This document shows, one piece after another, positions 1 to 8,874 of a DNA stretch of 36,412 nucleotides; the first letter of the stretch is position 1; each line of letters starts with the position of its first letter. The DNA lies in the NCBI GenBank assembly GCA_013696555.1, contig JACCYJ010000230.1, positions 1 to 36,412 of the forward strand, given 5' to 3'. The translations under genes were made by a program, and so were the position numbers. The DNA is from Nocardioidaceae bacterium (GTDB taxonomy: Bacteria > Actinomycetota > Actinomycetes > Propionibacteriales > Nocardioidaceae). The notes below the pieces were generated by a model, which saw only the letters and a program-made list of their open reading frames with translations, had not been told where the DNA came from and ran no database searches.

Positions 1-253
<253 letters not shown>

Positions 254-399
254 GCTCGTCGGTCCGATCTGTCAGGCGGAGCCGCGATCGCGGTCCCCGC
301 CGGCATCCCTGGCTGGTCTCACCAGCGTCGAGCAGTTCGCCTTGTTGCCGTCGTCCGCGCAACCGACCGAGCGTCGAACCAACCAGCGGGCGGCGCGCA

Positions 400-681
400 T
401 CAGCTCGCCGTTGACGCCGATCTCGGGAGCGGGAGTCGGCATTCATCAGCCTTCGGAAGAGCAGCAAAATCACGCTTGGTCTTCCGGTACCACTCCATAC
501 CTGATAGTGGGTTCTTCCACCGACCCTGCATCTCCTTCAACGCACTCTTGTGCGTTTCATCGTTCCTTGCGACCATTTCCTTCAGATGTTTGTCCTGCGC
601 CTTGATGACATCGTTGGCGGTTCTTCCGTGCAGTGGAAGATCGCATGGCCCACCTGGCTGTTCACATGTCGTTGTCTTCAT
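400..681 (-). CDS. Small conserved protein, DUF1059-like
   Basis: This 93-residue protein begins [14 protein letters not shown] and continues through a charged helical stretch ([13 protein letters not shown]) to [22 protein letters not shown] recognise this as a widespread small actinobacterial protein resembling DUF1059 family members; its function is unknown to me. Two cysteines (C6, C13) near the N-terminus are the obvious conserved residues. The start is supported by a good ribosome site AAAGGAAG nine bases upstream of ATG. The last 15 or so residues ([14 protein letters not shown]) look less conserved than the core and may be a lineage-specific extension. It stands alone, 119 bp from the VOC gene and 146 bp from the UvrA-like gene, both on the same strand. 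Confidence 0.7.
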   Translation of the reverse strand: MKTTTCEQPGGPCDLPLHGRTANDVIKAQDKHLKEMVARNDETHKSALKEMQGRWKNPLSGMEWYRKTKRDFAALPKADECRLPLPRSASTAS

Positions 682-800
682 AGAGCGTCGCTTCCTTTAG
701 TCGTATTCGGTCCTCGACTAGGACGCTTGGAAACGGATGAGAGATCTCGTCTCAGCGACCCACGGTCTGTGCAGGGTCATGGCTGCGATCGTCGGGCGGC

Positions 801-1211
801 TCAGCGCAGTTCCTGAATGCGGATCATGTTGCCGGCCGGGTCGCGGAATGCGCAGTCGCGGACGCCGTACGGCTGCTCGGTCGGCTCCTGCACGACCTCG
901 GCGTCGCTGGCCTGCAGCCGCTCGAAGGTGCCGTCGAGGTCTTTGGTGGCCAGCAGGATCCAGCCGTAGGTGCCCTTGGCCATCATCTCGACGATGGTGC
1001 GGCGCTCGTCGTCGGTGATGCCGGGGTCGGCGGCCGGCGGCGCCAGGAGGATGGACGTGCCGGGCTGGTCGGCGGGGCCGACCGTGATCCAGCGCATCTT
1101 GCCTTTTCCGACGTCGTTGCGGACCTCGAAGCCGAGGGTGTCACGGTAAAAGGCCAGGGAGGCATCCGGGTCGTCGTGCGGAAGGAAGCTCGTGTGAATG
1201 GTGATGTCCAT
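801..1211 (-). CDS. VOC-fold (glyoxalase/bleomycin resistance) protein
   Basis: A 136-residue protein starting MDITIHTSFLPHDDPDASLAFYRDTLGF, the usual opening of vicinal oxygen chelate domains, with the paired second half ending YGVRDCAFRDPAGNMIRIQEL. The motif YGVRDCAFRDPAGN is the conserved terminal strand that carries a metal-ligand position in many family members. The substrate cannot be told from sequence; the family includes glyoxalases, extradiol dioxygenases and antibiotic-binding proteins. The ORF track extends 26 codons further upstream, but that part overlaps the AraC gene and lacks the fold, so the ATG at 1211 is chosen. The AraC regulator stops 5 bp upstream, so the two are very probably one operon. 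Confidence 0.88.
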   Translation of the reverse strand: MDITIHTSFLPHDDPDASLAFYRDTLGFEVRNDVGKGKMRWITVGPADQPGTSILLAPPAADPGITDDERRTIVEMMAKGTYGWILLATKDLDGTFERLQASDAEVVQEPTEQPYGVRDCAFRDPAGNMIRIQELR

Positions 1212-1216
1212 GGCAG

Positions 1217-1666
<450 letters not shown>

Positions 1667-1724
1667 CTGCGCGATCGTGCCACGTCGCACCGGAGTTACC
1701 TAGCGCCGCTGGTTCCGTTCCCGA

Positions 1725-4064
1725 CTACTCGGCCACCGTTACCAGCGCGTCCTCGCGGTTCCTGTCGCGTGCGCGTTCCATGCTCGAGCGACGTAGCGGC
1801 CCGAATAATGAGGTCGGCAACCAGGTCGCCAGCCAGCGCGTCCGAGCAGAGCGAGTCGCGGCCACGGCGTCTGAAACAGTTCTCACGGCTTCCCGCAGGT
1901 CGCCGCTGGTCGAGACGTGTCGGGCGTACCGCGCCTGCTCGGTCGCCAGGACGATGCGGTTCAGGGCTTGGACGAAGGTGTGGTCGTTCGACACCTGCGC
2001 CCGGAGCTGGCGTCCCATGGCGCGCGGAGTGGCCTGCGGATCCCACTCCATGCGCAGGTCCACGACGGTGTCGCGCAGCTCTGCCCAAGCAGCTTCGGTG
2101 GTGACCGTCGGTCCGCCTGCGCGCGACCAGCGGCGCCGAGCGGTGACAGTCCGGGCAATTCGGGGGGCCACGAGCGCCAGCAGGGACGCTGCGATGAGGA
2201 GCAGCGCGGTACCGGTGCTCGACCACGGTCCCGAGCCGGAGGAATCCCCGGCCGCGGCAGGTGTGGGAAGTTCCTCCGGGGTGAGCGGCGTGCTCGTCGG
2301 GTCCGTCGCATCGGTCAACCGGCCGCCACCCGGGCCGGTGTTGCCGGCGACCTGGTTGTCCCTGAAGTTCGGTGCCGCACCCGTGCGGGTGCCTGGCGTC
2401 GGCTCAAAGCGAACCCAGCCAACGCCGTCGAAGTACAGCTCCGGCCAGGTGTGCATGTCGGTGCCTCGGTAGACGTACTCGGTGCCGACGGGGTCAGGAC
2501 GCAGGAAACCGACCGCCACCCTGGCCGGGATTCCCAAGTCCCGAGCCATCAGCGCCATCGCGCTCGCGAACTGCTCGCAGTAGCCAACCCGGTCGTCCCC
2601 GAGGAACGACTCGATCGTCTCCAAGCCGGTCCCGGAGCTCGCCTCAACCGAGTAACGGAATTTGTCGCTGCGGAACCACGCTTGCAGTGCCAACGCCTGA
2701 CCGAACGCACTCGTTTCCCCCTCCGTGACCTCACGGGCCCGCTCCCCGATGATCGCCGGGAAGTTGTCGTTCGGGAGCGCAGTGAACGCAGCTATCTCCG
2801 GCGGCACCGGGCGGCGGCCGGCCCGGCGCAACAGGGCAGGTGTGGGTTCGCTCAACAATGCGCTGAACGAGTAACTGATGCCAGCGGTCGACTGGCCCTC
2901 GTCGGCGGCGGCTGCATCCAGACTCCTCACGTCGACCCGCCACTGTTCCTCAGCGGTGATGCCTGTCGGCGCGTAGACCAGTGGCAGCCAGGTTGAGACC
3001 AAGTTGTCGGAAACCTCGACGTCGTAGCTGTAGCCGGAGCGGGGCACGGTCGAGTCGAATCCTGGGGCTGCGGGGAGTCCCTCGTCGCTGCCGACACTCG
3101 TGTCGGCAGCCCGCGTCCCCGGTTCCCAGGTGTCTTCGGTGAACAGGTTCAGCGATGCGAGCCGTAGGTAACCGGGATCCGGATCGTTGGTGCTGAACCG
3201 GATCAGGATCTCGTCGCTGGGCTCGACCAGGTTGCGGCGCAGGTCGAGCACCGGGTTGGTCACCACGGTCGTACCACCCCCGTTCGCGCCTTGTTGACTC
3301 GAGCTGCTCTCGCCGAAGTAGTGCGGTGACAGAGTCGGGATCAGCACCGGTAGCACCACGGCGGCGGCCACGGCGCCTAGGCCGATGCGGCGCCCGGTGG
3401 AGCGGATGCCCTGCGCATTGACGTCCTCGGCGGGGTCCTCCCACACCGGGCCGGTAGGGCTGATCTGCCGCCCCCAGTGAGTGAGTCGTTCACGTTCGTC
3501 GGCGGCCATCAAGAACACGAAGCCTGCGGCACCCGGGATGAAGACGAACAGCGAAACGTCGCCACCGAGCAACGCGACCGGAGCCATGTAGATGGCGAGG
3601 AAGAGCAACCCGAGCAACGGCACTCGTCGCCACGTCACCGCCACCGCATCGACAACGATCGCCAGCGCCATCATGCCGAGGGCCAGTGTCATCGTCAGGT
3701 CGGGATCCGGCGGGACCGGTGCCGCGTACCTCTCGGTCATCGCGAGGAAATCCGCGACCCGGTCTGCGAGTTCGACGATGGCAGCCTTGGTGGGGATGAG
3801 CGCCCAGAGCGCCTCCCCCCTGGCGTAGACGATCACGGACCACTCCGCCAGGACCGCCACCTGCGCCAACATGATCAGCGACCAGTGGCCTCCACGCGCC
3901 CGCAGTGCGGCTCCCACTACGGCGAGGACAGCGGCCCCGGCGGCACCGTGCACCAGGTACGTCTTCTGATACACGAGGGGCGCGATCATCACCGCGGCAC
4001 CCACGGTGGCGAGCCAGGCCCAAAAAGTCAGCCGCACCTGTTCTGACCAGTGGCGCCGGATCAC
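1725..4064 (-). CDS. Transglutaminase-domain membrane protein (TgpA/DUF3488-like)
   Basis: A 779-residue membrane protein. Several transmembrane helices fill roughly residues 10-230 (for example LALGMMALAIVVDAVAV and VSLFVFIPGAAGFVFLM), followed by an extracytoplasmic part with a transglutaminase-like core. The catalytic cysteine sits in GYCEQFASAMALMARDLG (about C496), the histidine in DMHTWPELYF, and the closing motif is GWVRFEPTPG. A last membrane helix (ALLLIAASLLALVAP) leads to a cytoplasmic tail. The GTG start at 4064 overlaps the DUF58 stop by 4 bp (GTGA); the 187 extra N-terminal codons in the ORF track are antisense-like readthrough. MoxR - DUF58 - TgpA operons are widespread, and this protein is presumed to be a cysteine peptidase or transglutaminase acting at the envelope. 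The substrate is unknown. Confidence 0.9.
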   Translation of the reverse strand: MIRRHWSEQVRLTFWAWLATVGAAVMIAPLVYQKTYLVHGAAGAAVLAVVGAALRARGGHWSLIMLAQVAVLAEWSVIVYARGEALWALIPTKAAIVELADRVADFLAMTERYAAPVPPDPDLTMTLALGMMALAIVVDAVAVTWRRVPLLGLLFLAIYMAPVALLGGDVSLFVFIPGAAGFVFLMAADERERLTHWGRQISPTGPVWEDPAEDVNAQGIRSTGRRIGLGAVAAAVVLPVLIPTLSPHYFGESSSSQQGANGGGTTVVTNPVLDLRRNLVEPSDEILIRFSTNDPDPGYLRLASLNLFTEDTWEPGTRAADTSVGSDEGLPAAPGFDSTVPRSGYSYDVEVSDNLVSTWLPLVYAPTGITAEEQWRVDVRSLDAAAADEGQSTAGISYSFSALLSEPTPALLRRAGRRPVPPEIAAFTALPNDNFPAIIGERAREVTEGETSAFGQALALQAWFRSDKFRYSVEASSGTGLETIESFLGDDRVGYCEQFASAMALMARDLGIPARVAVGFLRPDPVGTEYVYRGTDMHTWPELYFDGVGWVRFEPTPGTRTGAAPNFRDNQVAGNTGPGGGRLTDATDPTSTPLTPEELPTPAAAGDSSGSGPWSSTGTALLLIAASLLALVAPRIARTVTARRRWSRAGGPTVTTEAAWAELRDTVVDLRMEWDPQATPRAMGRQLRAQVSNDHTFVQALNRIVLATEQARYARHVSTSGDLREAVRTVSDAVAATRSARTRWLATWLPTSLFGPLRRSSMERARDRNREDALVTVAE

Positions 4065-5398
4065 TGTTGCATCCCCGTCGCTGTCACGGCGCCTCGGGCG
4101 CCGGAGCCGTGGTTCATCAAGGCTCCGAGACGCTGCCACACCGCGGTGACCGAGTCTTCCGGACCGGCGCTGGTGGCGAACCAGCCATGGCTGCCGAGCA
4201 TCGCGGCCACCCCTGAGCTGTGGGAGCCGCTGGCGGGAAGAAGTCCCGAGGTCCGTCCAGGAGCCCGGCTCTGTCGTGGCGGCGGCGCCCAACGGTCTGT
4301 GTCGAGGACGATCCCGAGCACCTTGCTGCGGTAAGGGGACATGCGTGCCAGGTCGGCGAGGTCGGTGCCCTGCACACGGCCGAGGAGCGCCACTACCAGG
4401 CCAGGGGAGCCGACGACGGCATCCACCGCCTCGGACAGCGTGCTGCACCGGGAGTCGGTCATCACGGCGAGCTCGTCCAGGATCGGGCCGGCCTGGCCGA
4501 CGGCGTTCATCGACCGGTCGTGCCACGCATGCGCATCGATGTCGGGTCGGTCGGTGACCAGGCGGACGGCGAAGCCAGCCGAGGCGAGGTGCACGGCGAT
4601 GGAGGCAGCGGCCGAGATCGCCCACTCCAGGGAGGACGCCGGGCCGGAGCCGCGGTGGGCCATGGCTCGGGAGTCGAGCAGGATCGTGGCGCGACTCTGC
4701 CAGGGCTGCTCCTCACGGCGGACCATCAGCTCGCCGACGCGGGCGCTGCTGCGCCAATGCACCCGGCGAAGGTCGTCGCCGCGGCGGTACTCGCGCACCG
4801 TGACGTCCTCGGCACTGCCCACCGCAAAGGCCCGGGGTCGGTTCTCACCCGCGCCGGTCCACTCACCGCTGACGTTGATCGGTGCAAGCGGGTAGATCTG
4901 CGGGATGACCACCACCGACGTCGTGTTCTGGAAGGAGCGCACGAGCTCGAAGAGCCCGAACGGGTCCGAGACGCGAATCGAAAGCGGCCCGATCTCGTAG
5001 CGGCCACGCAGCTCGGAGCGGACGGCGTAGGAGACGCTCTGATGCCAGCGCGGGCCGGCGTGGTCCAGCAGGAACCGCGCCCGGGTACCCAGCACGTACG
5101 GGACGGTGTCCTCGAGCAGCAGCAGCCCCATGGGCATCGAGCCATCGTTGGCCAGGTCGAGCGTGACCGTCGCCGGTTGCCCGGCCGACACCCGAGTGGG
5201 CGCGACCCTGCGCTTGGCCATCAGCCGGTAACGGGCGCGGCTGACTGCCAGCGCCGTCAGGAGAGGGAGTGCCAACGCAAGGACGCCCACTCGCAACAGC
5301 GCATCGAAGCCCAGGATGAACGCGCAGATTGCGATCGTCAGCCCGGCAGCGAGAAAGGCGCGACCGCGGGTCGTCAGCGCTGACAGTGCCTCGCGCAT
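4061..5398 (-). CDS. DUF58-domain membrane protein
   Basis: A 445-residue protein with two N-terminal transmembrane helices (AFLAAGLTIAICAFILGF and VGVLALALPLLTALAV), a beta-rich segment, and the DUF58 hallmark VREYRRGDDLRRVHWRSSARVGELMVRREE at about residues 201-230. A von Willebrand A-like region follows (RATILLDSRA, with a degenerate metal site). DUF58 proteins are usual partners of MoxR ATPases and are thought to be assembly or scaffold factors. The ATG overlaps the moxR stop by one base (TGATG), and its own stop overlaps the next gene by four, so the three genes are translationally coupled. Biological role is inferred from this conserved neighbourhood only. Confidence 0.92.
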   Translation of the reverse strand: MREALSALTTRGRAFLAAGLTIAICAFILGFDALLRVGVLALALPLLTALAVSRARYRLMAKRRVAPTRVSAGQPATVTLDLANDGSMPMGLLLLEDTVPYVLGTRARFLLDHAGPRWHQSVSYAVRSELRGRYEIGPLSIRVSDPFGLFELVRSFQNTTSVVVIPQIYPLAPINVSGEWTGAGENRPRAFAVGSAEDVTVREYRRGDDLRRVHWRSSARVGELMVRREEQPWQSRATILLDSRAMAHRGSGPASSLEWAISAAASIAVHLASAGFAVRLVTDRPDIDAHAWHDRSMNAVGQAGPILDELAVMTDSRCSTLSEAVDAVVGSPGLVVALLGRVQGTDLADLARMSPYRSKVLGIVLDTDRWAPPPRQSRAPGRTSGLLPASGSHSSGVAAMLGSHGWFATSAGPEDSVTAVWQRLGALMNHGSGARGAVTATGMQQ

Positions 5399-6414
5399 CA
5401 GCGGTGAGTGCTCGAGCCGTCCGACGCCGGCCGGCCGGTGTCGCGTACCGGAATTGAAGCCAGGATCGCGCTGAGCACACCGGCGCTGCGACGCCCGCCC
5501 ATGGCGGCCTCCGCCGTGAGCAGCAGCCGGTGGCCGAGCACCGGCTGCACCAGGCGCTGGATGTCGTCGGGTAGGACGTAGCCGCGGCCGTCGAGCGCGG
5601 CGGCGGCCTTGGCGGCGCGAACCAGATGCAGCGTGGCTCGCGGCGACGCGCCGAGGCGAAGCTCCGGAGAGTCACGAGTCGCGCTCGTCACAGCGACCGT
5701 GTAACGCTGCACGGCCGGTGAGACGTAGACCTGCCGGACCAGTGCCGACAGCTTGGCGATCTCAGCCGCGTTGGTGACCGGGGACAGGTCGGCCAGTGGG
5801 TCGGCGTCCGCGTGCGAGTTCAGCATCGCCAGCTCCGCCGACTCGACCGGGTAGCCCATCGAGATACGCGCCATGAACCGGTCCCGCTGCGCCTCCGGCA
5901 GCGGATAGGTCCCCTCCATCTCGATCGGGTTCTGCGTGGCGATCACCATGAACGGCTCGTCGAGGACGTACGTCGTGTTGTCGACGGTGACTTGGCCCTC
6001 CTCCATACACTCCAGCAGCGCCGACTGAGTCTTGGGCGATGCCCGGTTGATCTCGTCGCCGACGACGATGTTGGCGAACACGCCACCCGGTCGGAACTCG
6101 AACTGGCGTGTCTCCTGGTTGTAGATCGAGACACCCGTGACATCGCTGGGGAGCAGGTCGGGTGTGAACTGGATGCGGCGCACGGTGCCGTCGACAGAGC
6201 GGGCCAACGCCTTGCTGAGCATCGTCTTACCGACCCCGGGGACGTCCTCGATCAGCAGGTGCCCTCCGGCCAGCAGCACGGTGATGACCCCGCGGATGGC
6301 GTCGTGCTTGCCTTCGATGACTGTCTCGACGTTGTGCTGGATGCGCTGAGCCACCTCGGTGAGCGACCCGAGGTCTCCGCTCGCCCCCTCCAGCCCAGTC
6401 GTCGTGCTCGTCAC
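5398..6414 (-). CDS. MoxR-family AAA+ ATPase
   Basis: A 338-residue cytoplasmic AAA+ protein. Walker A is DVPGVGKTML (about residues 57-66), Walker B is VVGDEINRASPKTQSALLECMEE, and the sensor region contains ATQNPIEMEGTYPLPEAQRDRF, all diagnostic of MoxR. These ATPases act as chaperone-like remodelers for VWA/DUF58 partners. The GTG at 6414 is chosen because AGAGGAGG lies just upstream and the N-terminus then matches the family length; the ORF track adds 101 spurious codons that run into the mraZ control region. It is the first gene of the moxR - DUF58 - tgpA operon and is divergent from mraZ, with 195 bp between the two starts. Confidence 0.93.
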   Translation of the reverse strand: MTSTTTGLEGASGDLGSLTEVAQRIQHNVETVIEGKHDAIRGVITVLLAGGHLLIEDVPGVGKTMLSKALARSVDGTVRRIQFTPDLLPSDVTGVSIYNQETRQFEFRPGGVFANIVVGDEINRASPKTQSALLECMEEGQVTVDNTTYVLDEPFMVIATQNPIEMEGTYPLPEAQRDRFMARISMGYPVESAELAMLNSHADADPLADLSPVTNAAEIAKLSALVRQVYVSPAVQRYTVAVTSATRDSPELRLGASPRATLHLVRAAKAAAALDGRGYVLPDDIQRLVQPVLGHRLLLTAEAAMGGRRSAGVLSAILASIPVRDTGRPASDGSSTHR

Positions 6415-6547
6415 GGGTCCTCCTCTAGGCGTCTGCGCGCCGATCCTCTCAGCCCGGGCCAAATTCTGACCACGAGTCCACATAACGATGCAGTCATGAT
6501 GCCGCGATCCGGCGGCCATCCGGTGGCGTGATCGTCGGCTCAGGTCG

Positions 6548-6575
6548 TTGACGGGGGGGCCTTGTGGGGTAAAGT
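6548..6575 (+). promoter_or_regulatory. Putative mraZ (dcw) promoter
   Basis: TTGACG at 6548-6553 and TAAAGT at 6570-6575 are separated by 16 bp and resemble a housekeeping sigma-70 promoter (5/6 and 4/6 matches). It lies 35 bp upstream of the mraZ GTG, and the -10 element sits inside the GTGG box array, which fits repression by MraZ. The ribosome site AGGAGG at 6597-6602 is seven bases from the start. Confidence 0.55.
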
Positions 6576-6591
6576 GGCGAGTAGTGGAGGA
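6562..6591 (+). promoter_or_regulatory. MraZ operator: three GTGG boxes at 10-bp spacing
   Basis: GTGG occurs at 6564-6567, 6574-6577 and 6584-6587, exactly one per 10 bp. The middle copy reads AAAGTGG, close to the AAAGTG-type consensus known for MraZ in other bacteria; E. coli MraZ uses TGGG-type repeats of the same period. MraZ forms a ring that binds three to four such direct repeats upstream of its own gene. Position (20-50 bp before mraZ) and phasing make autoregulation of the dcw cluster very likely. Confidence 0.75.
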
Positions 6592-6609
6592 TACCGAGGA
6601 GGTCATGGG

Positions 6610-7041
6610 GTGTTTTTGGGGACCCACACGCCTCATCTCGACGACAAGGGCCGCCTGTTCCTGCCCGCCAAGTTTCGCGACGAGCTGCAGGGGGGCCTGG
6701 TGATCACCAAGGGCCAAGACCGCAGCCTGTACGTCTGGACCCGCGCCGGATTCGAGGAGCTCACGTCGCGGGTACGGCAGACGCCGTTCACGCGCAAGTC
6801 CTCCCGCGACTTCATGCGCATCCTGTTCTCGGGCGCCTCGGACGAGATCCCCGACAAGCAGGGCCGCATCACGATCCCGCCGGTGCTCCGCGAGTACGCC
6901 CGGCTCCGGCGGGACTGCGTCGTGATCGGAGCCGGAGACCGGGTGGAGATCTGGGACGCCGCGGCCTGGCAGGGCTACTCCGTCGAGCAGGAAGACGCGT
7001 TCTCGGCGATGTCGGAGGAGGTGATGCCAGGCGTGTTGTGA
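6610..7041 (+). CDS. mraZ: Transcriptional regulator MraZ
   Basis: A 143-residue protein with two SpoVT/AbrB-like repeats. The first begins [25 protein letters not shown] and the second carries [24 protein letters not shown], each with the DxxGR(x)xxP signature of MraZ. It binds DNA as a ring-shaped oligomer and controls the dcw cluster, starting with its own promoter. The start is GTG 6610 (VFLGTHT), with AGGAGG seven bases upstream; the ORF track's 16 extra codons cover the operator. The last codons contain a full AGGAGGTGA Shine-Dalgarno match (7016-7024), which may serve the next reading frame. First gene of the dcw cluster, as is usual. Confidence 0.96.
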   Translation: MFLGTHTPHLDDKGRLFLPAKFRDELQGGLVITKGQDRSLYVWTRAGFEELTSRVRQTPFTRKSSRDFMRILFSGASDEIPDKQGRITIPPVLREYARLRRDCVVIGAGDRVEIWDAAAWQGYSVEQEDAFSAMSEEVMPGVL

Positions 7042-7196
7042 GCAGACCGTGCTGTACCTCGTACGGCGAGGTCTCCGCTCCGCCCCTGTCTGCTGGCACC
7101 CCTTCCCCGGCGCCAGCCGACATCAGGTACGCGGACGGAGTCCTGGCTGAACGAATGGCCGAACGAATCCATCACGGTGACGGGCAAGGGGTCGAG

Positions 7197-7400
7197 ATGA
7201 CTGTCGCGGTCGAGGACGACCGTTCGCACGGGCCGCCGCGTCGGCTGCCCGAGCCGGCGGTTCGCGTCGGTGCGTACTCCTACACCGGCAAGCGGGTCCG
7301 CGACGAGGTTCGCGAGGGAGCCGCCGTGGTGGTGTTCTCGCTGGTGGTCTCTACCGGATTTGCGCTGGTGATGACGCTCTGCATCCGACTGGCCGGGTAG
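7197..7400 (+). CDS. Small single-pass membrane protein between mraZ and rsmH
   Basis: I do not recognise a family. The 67-residue product has a charged cytoplasmic-type N-terminus (GKRVRDEVREG) and one hydrophobic segment, AAVVVFSLVVSTGFALVMTLCIRLAG, at its C-terminus. Its stop overlaps the rsmH GTG by one base (TAGTG), so translation of rsmH may depend on it. ATG 7197 has AAGGGG five bases upstream, and codon third positions look more typical of the genome downstream of it. An alternative GTG at 7038 overlaps the mraZ stop (GTGA), lies 13 bp after a perfect AGGAGGTGA, and would give 120 residues. If 7197 is right, 7042-7196 is an untranslated spacer. Possible roles in division are speculation from location only. 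Confidence 0.6.
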   Translation: MTVAVEDDRSHGPPRRLPEPAVRVGAYSYTGKRVRDEVREGAAVVVFSLVVSTGFALVMTLCIRLAG

Positions 7401-8359
7401 TGGCCGTGACGCCGCCCGAGCACATACCGGTGCTGGTAGACCGGGTGGTCGCGCTCTTGACACCGGTCCTGCAGGAACCGGGTGCGGTGGTGGTTGATGC
7501 CACGCTCGGCCTGGGCGGCCACGCCGAGCAGCTGCTGGCACGGTGCCCGAACGCGCACCTGGTGGGCATCGACCGTGATCCGCAGGCGTTGCTCACCGCC
7601 CGACGGCGGCTGGAATCCTTTGCCGGTCGGGTGACCTTTGTGCACTCCGGCTACGACCGGGTGAGCGAAGTACTAGCGAATCTCGGTCATCACTGCGTAC
7701 CGGCGGTGCTCTTCGATCTCGGAGTCTCTTCTCTGCAGCTCGACGACTCCGCTCGCGGATTCGCTTATGCGGTGGACGCCCCGCTCGACATGCGAATGGA
7801 CCCCTCTGGCGGGCTCACTGCGGCTGACGTCTTGAACACGTACGCCCAGGCCGATCTGGCCCGCGTCCTTCGTTGGTACGGGGAGGAGAAGTTCGCCCGA
7901 CGGATTGCGGCGGCGGTGGTGAGCGCTCGACGCGATGGTGCGCTGGTCACCAGCGCCCAGCTGGTGGCGATCGTACGGGAGGCGATCCCCGCCCCGGCCC
8001 GTCGCCATGGTGGGCATCCGGCCAAGCGGACCTTTCAGGCACTCCGGATCGAGGTGAACGACGAGCTCGGTGCGCTGCGCCGTGCCCTGCCCGCGTCGAT
8101 CCGATCCGTGTGCGTCGGCGGTCGCATCGTCGTCATGGCTTACCACTCACTTGAGGACAGGCTGGTCAAGGCCGAGTTCAACCGGCAATCCCACAGCTCG
8201 GTCCCAGACGACCTGCCGATCGTTCCGACAGGTTTCGAGCCGGAGTTGCGGTTGCTGACCAAGGGTGCGGAGAAAGCCGACGTTTCCGAGGTCGCCCGCA
8301 ACCCGCGGGCCCAGTCGGTGCGGCTGCGTGCCGCGGAACGTGTCCGGATCGCAGCGTGA
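7400..8359 (+). CDS. rsmH: 16S rRNA (cytosine-1402 N4) methyltransferase RsmH
   Basis: A 319-residue SAM-dependent methyltransferase that modifies C1402 in the ribosomal P site. It opens EHIPVLVDRVVALL and has the SAM loop VVDATLGLGGHAEQLL (about residues 31-46), the acidic motif VGIDRDPQAL, GVSSLQLDD, and the family-specific GRIVVMAYHSLEDRLVK near the C-terminus, followed by RNPRAQSVRLRAAERV. Length is normal. GTG 7400 is coupled to the small membrane protein upstream, and its stop overlaps the ftsL-like start by 4 bp (GTGA). The ribosomal function inside a cell-wall cluster is the standard arrangement (mraW). Confidence 0.96.
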   Translation: MAVTPPEHIPVLVDRVVALLTPVLQEPGAVVVDATLGLGGHAEQLLARCPNAHLVGIDRDPQALLTARRRLESFAGRVTFVHSGYDRVSEVLANLGHHCVPAVLFDLGVSSLQLDDSARGFAYAVDAPLDMRMDPSGGLTAADVLNTYAQADLARVLRWYGEEKFARRIAAAVVSARRDGALVTSAQLVAIVREAIPAPARRHGGHPAKRTFQALRIEVNDELGALRRALPASIRSVCVGGRIVVMAYHSLEDRLVKAEFNRQSHSSVPDDLPIVPTGFEPELRLLTKGAEKADVSEVARNPRAQSVRLRAAERVRIAA

Positions 8360-8874
8360 ACACCGGCGGCCTGCGCAATCAGGCGACCCGGCCGACGCCG
8401 CCGCAGCGAGCCCTGAAGCTGCCGCGGCTCCGGGCGGTGGCGCCCCAGCCGCGCCAGCAACCGACGACGACATTCGCGGCCCTCGTGGTGGTCGTGATGG
8501 GTGCCGGGCTTGTCGGGCTGCTGCTGCTCAACATCGCCATGCAGAACGCCTCCTTCCACCTCGCCGCCTTGGACGAGCAGGTGCAGGATCTTCACGTCCA
8601 GGAGCAGGCTCTGGACCTTGAAGTGGACCGGCTGGGCAGCCCCGAGCGCCTGGCGGAGCAGGCCGCGGAGCTGGGCATGGTGCCCAATCCCAATCCGGTT
8701 TTCCTCGACATGGGCAGCGGCAAGATCATCGGCGACCCGCAACCGGCGCGGCCGGGAACGGGTTTGGTCGATGACTTCAAGCGGGTGCCGGAAGCAACCA
8801 GGAAGCCACAGCCGACGAGAAAGCCTCAACAGACCTCCCCGGAAAACCCGAAGCCGCAGGGTGAGCAGCGATGA
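8356..8874 (+). CDS. ftsL: FtsL-like divisome protein
   Basis: A 172-residue bitopic protein: a Pro/Arg-rich cytoplasmic N-terminus of about 38 residues, a transmembrane helix (FAALVVVVMGAGLVGLLLLNIAM, about residues 40-62), then an extracytoplasmic coiled coil (ALDEQVQDLHVQEQALDLEVDRL) ending in the FtsL/DivIC-type motif SPERLAEQAAELGMV. A low-complexity Pro/Lys/Gln tail (KPQPTRKPQQTSPENPKPQ) closes the protein. Assignment rests on topology and position between rsmH and ftsI, since FtsL sequences diverge quickly. FtsL pairs with FtsB/DivIC and activates FtsWI. It overlaps rsmH by GTGA and ftsI by ATGA. Confidence 0.85.
   Translation: MNTGGLRNQATRPTPPQRALKLPRLRAVAPQPRQQPTTTFAALVVVVMGAGLVGLLLLNIAMQNASFHLAALDEQVQDLHVQEQALDLEVDRLGSPERLAEQAAELGMVPNPNPVFLDMGSGKIIGDPQPARPGTGLVDDFKRVPEATRKPQPTRKPQQTSPENPKPQGEQR

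Noticed and set aside
4220-5383. 387-aa plus-strand ORF opposite the DUF58 gene
   Set aside because: Antisense shadow; the minus strand carries the DUF58 signature and coupled starts.
6415-6717. 101-residue N-terminal extension of MoxR
   Set aside because: It overlaps the mraZ operator and coding start; the AGAGGAGG just before GTG 6414 gives a normal MoxR length.
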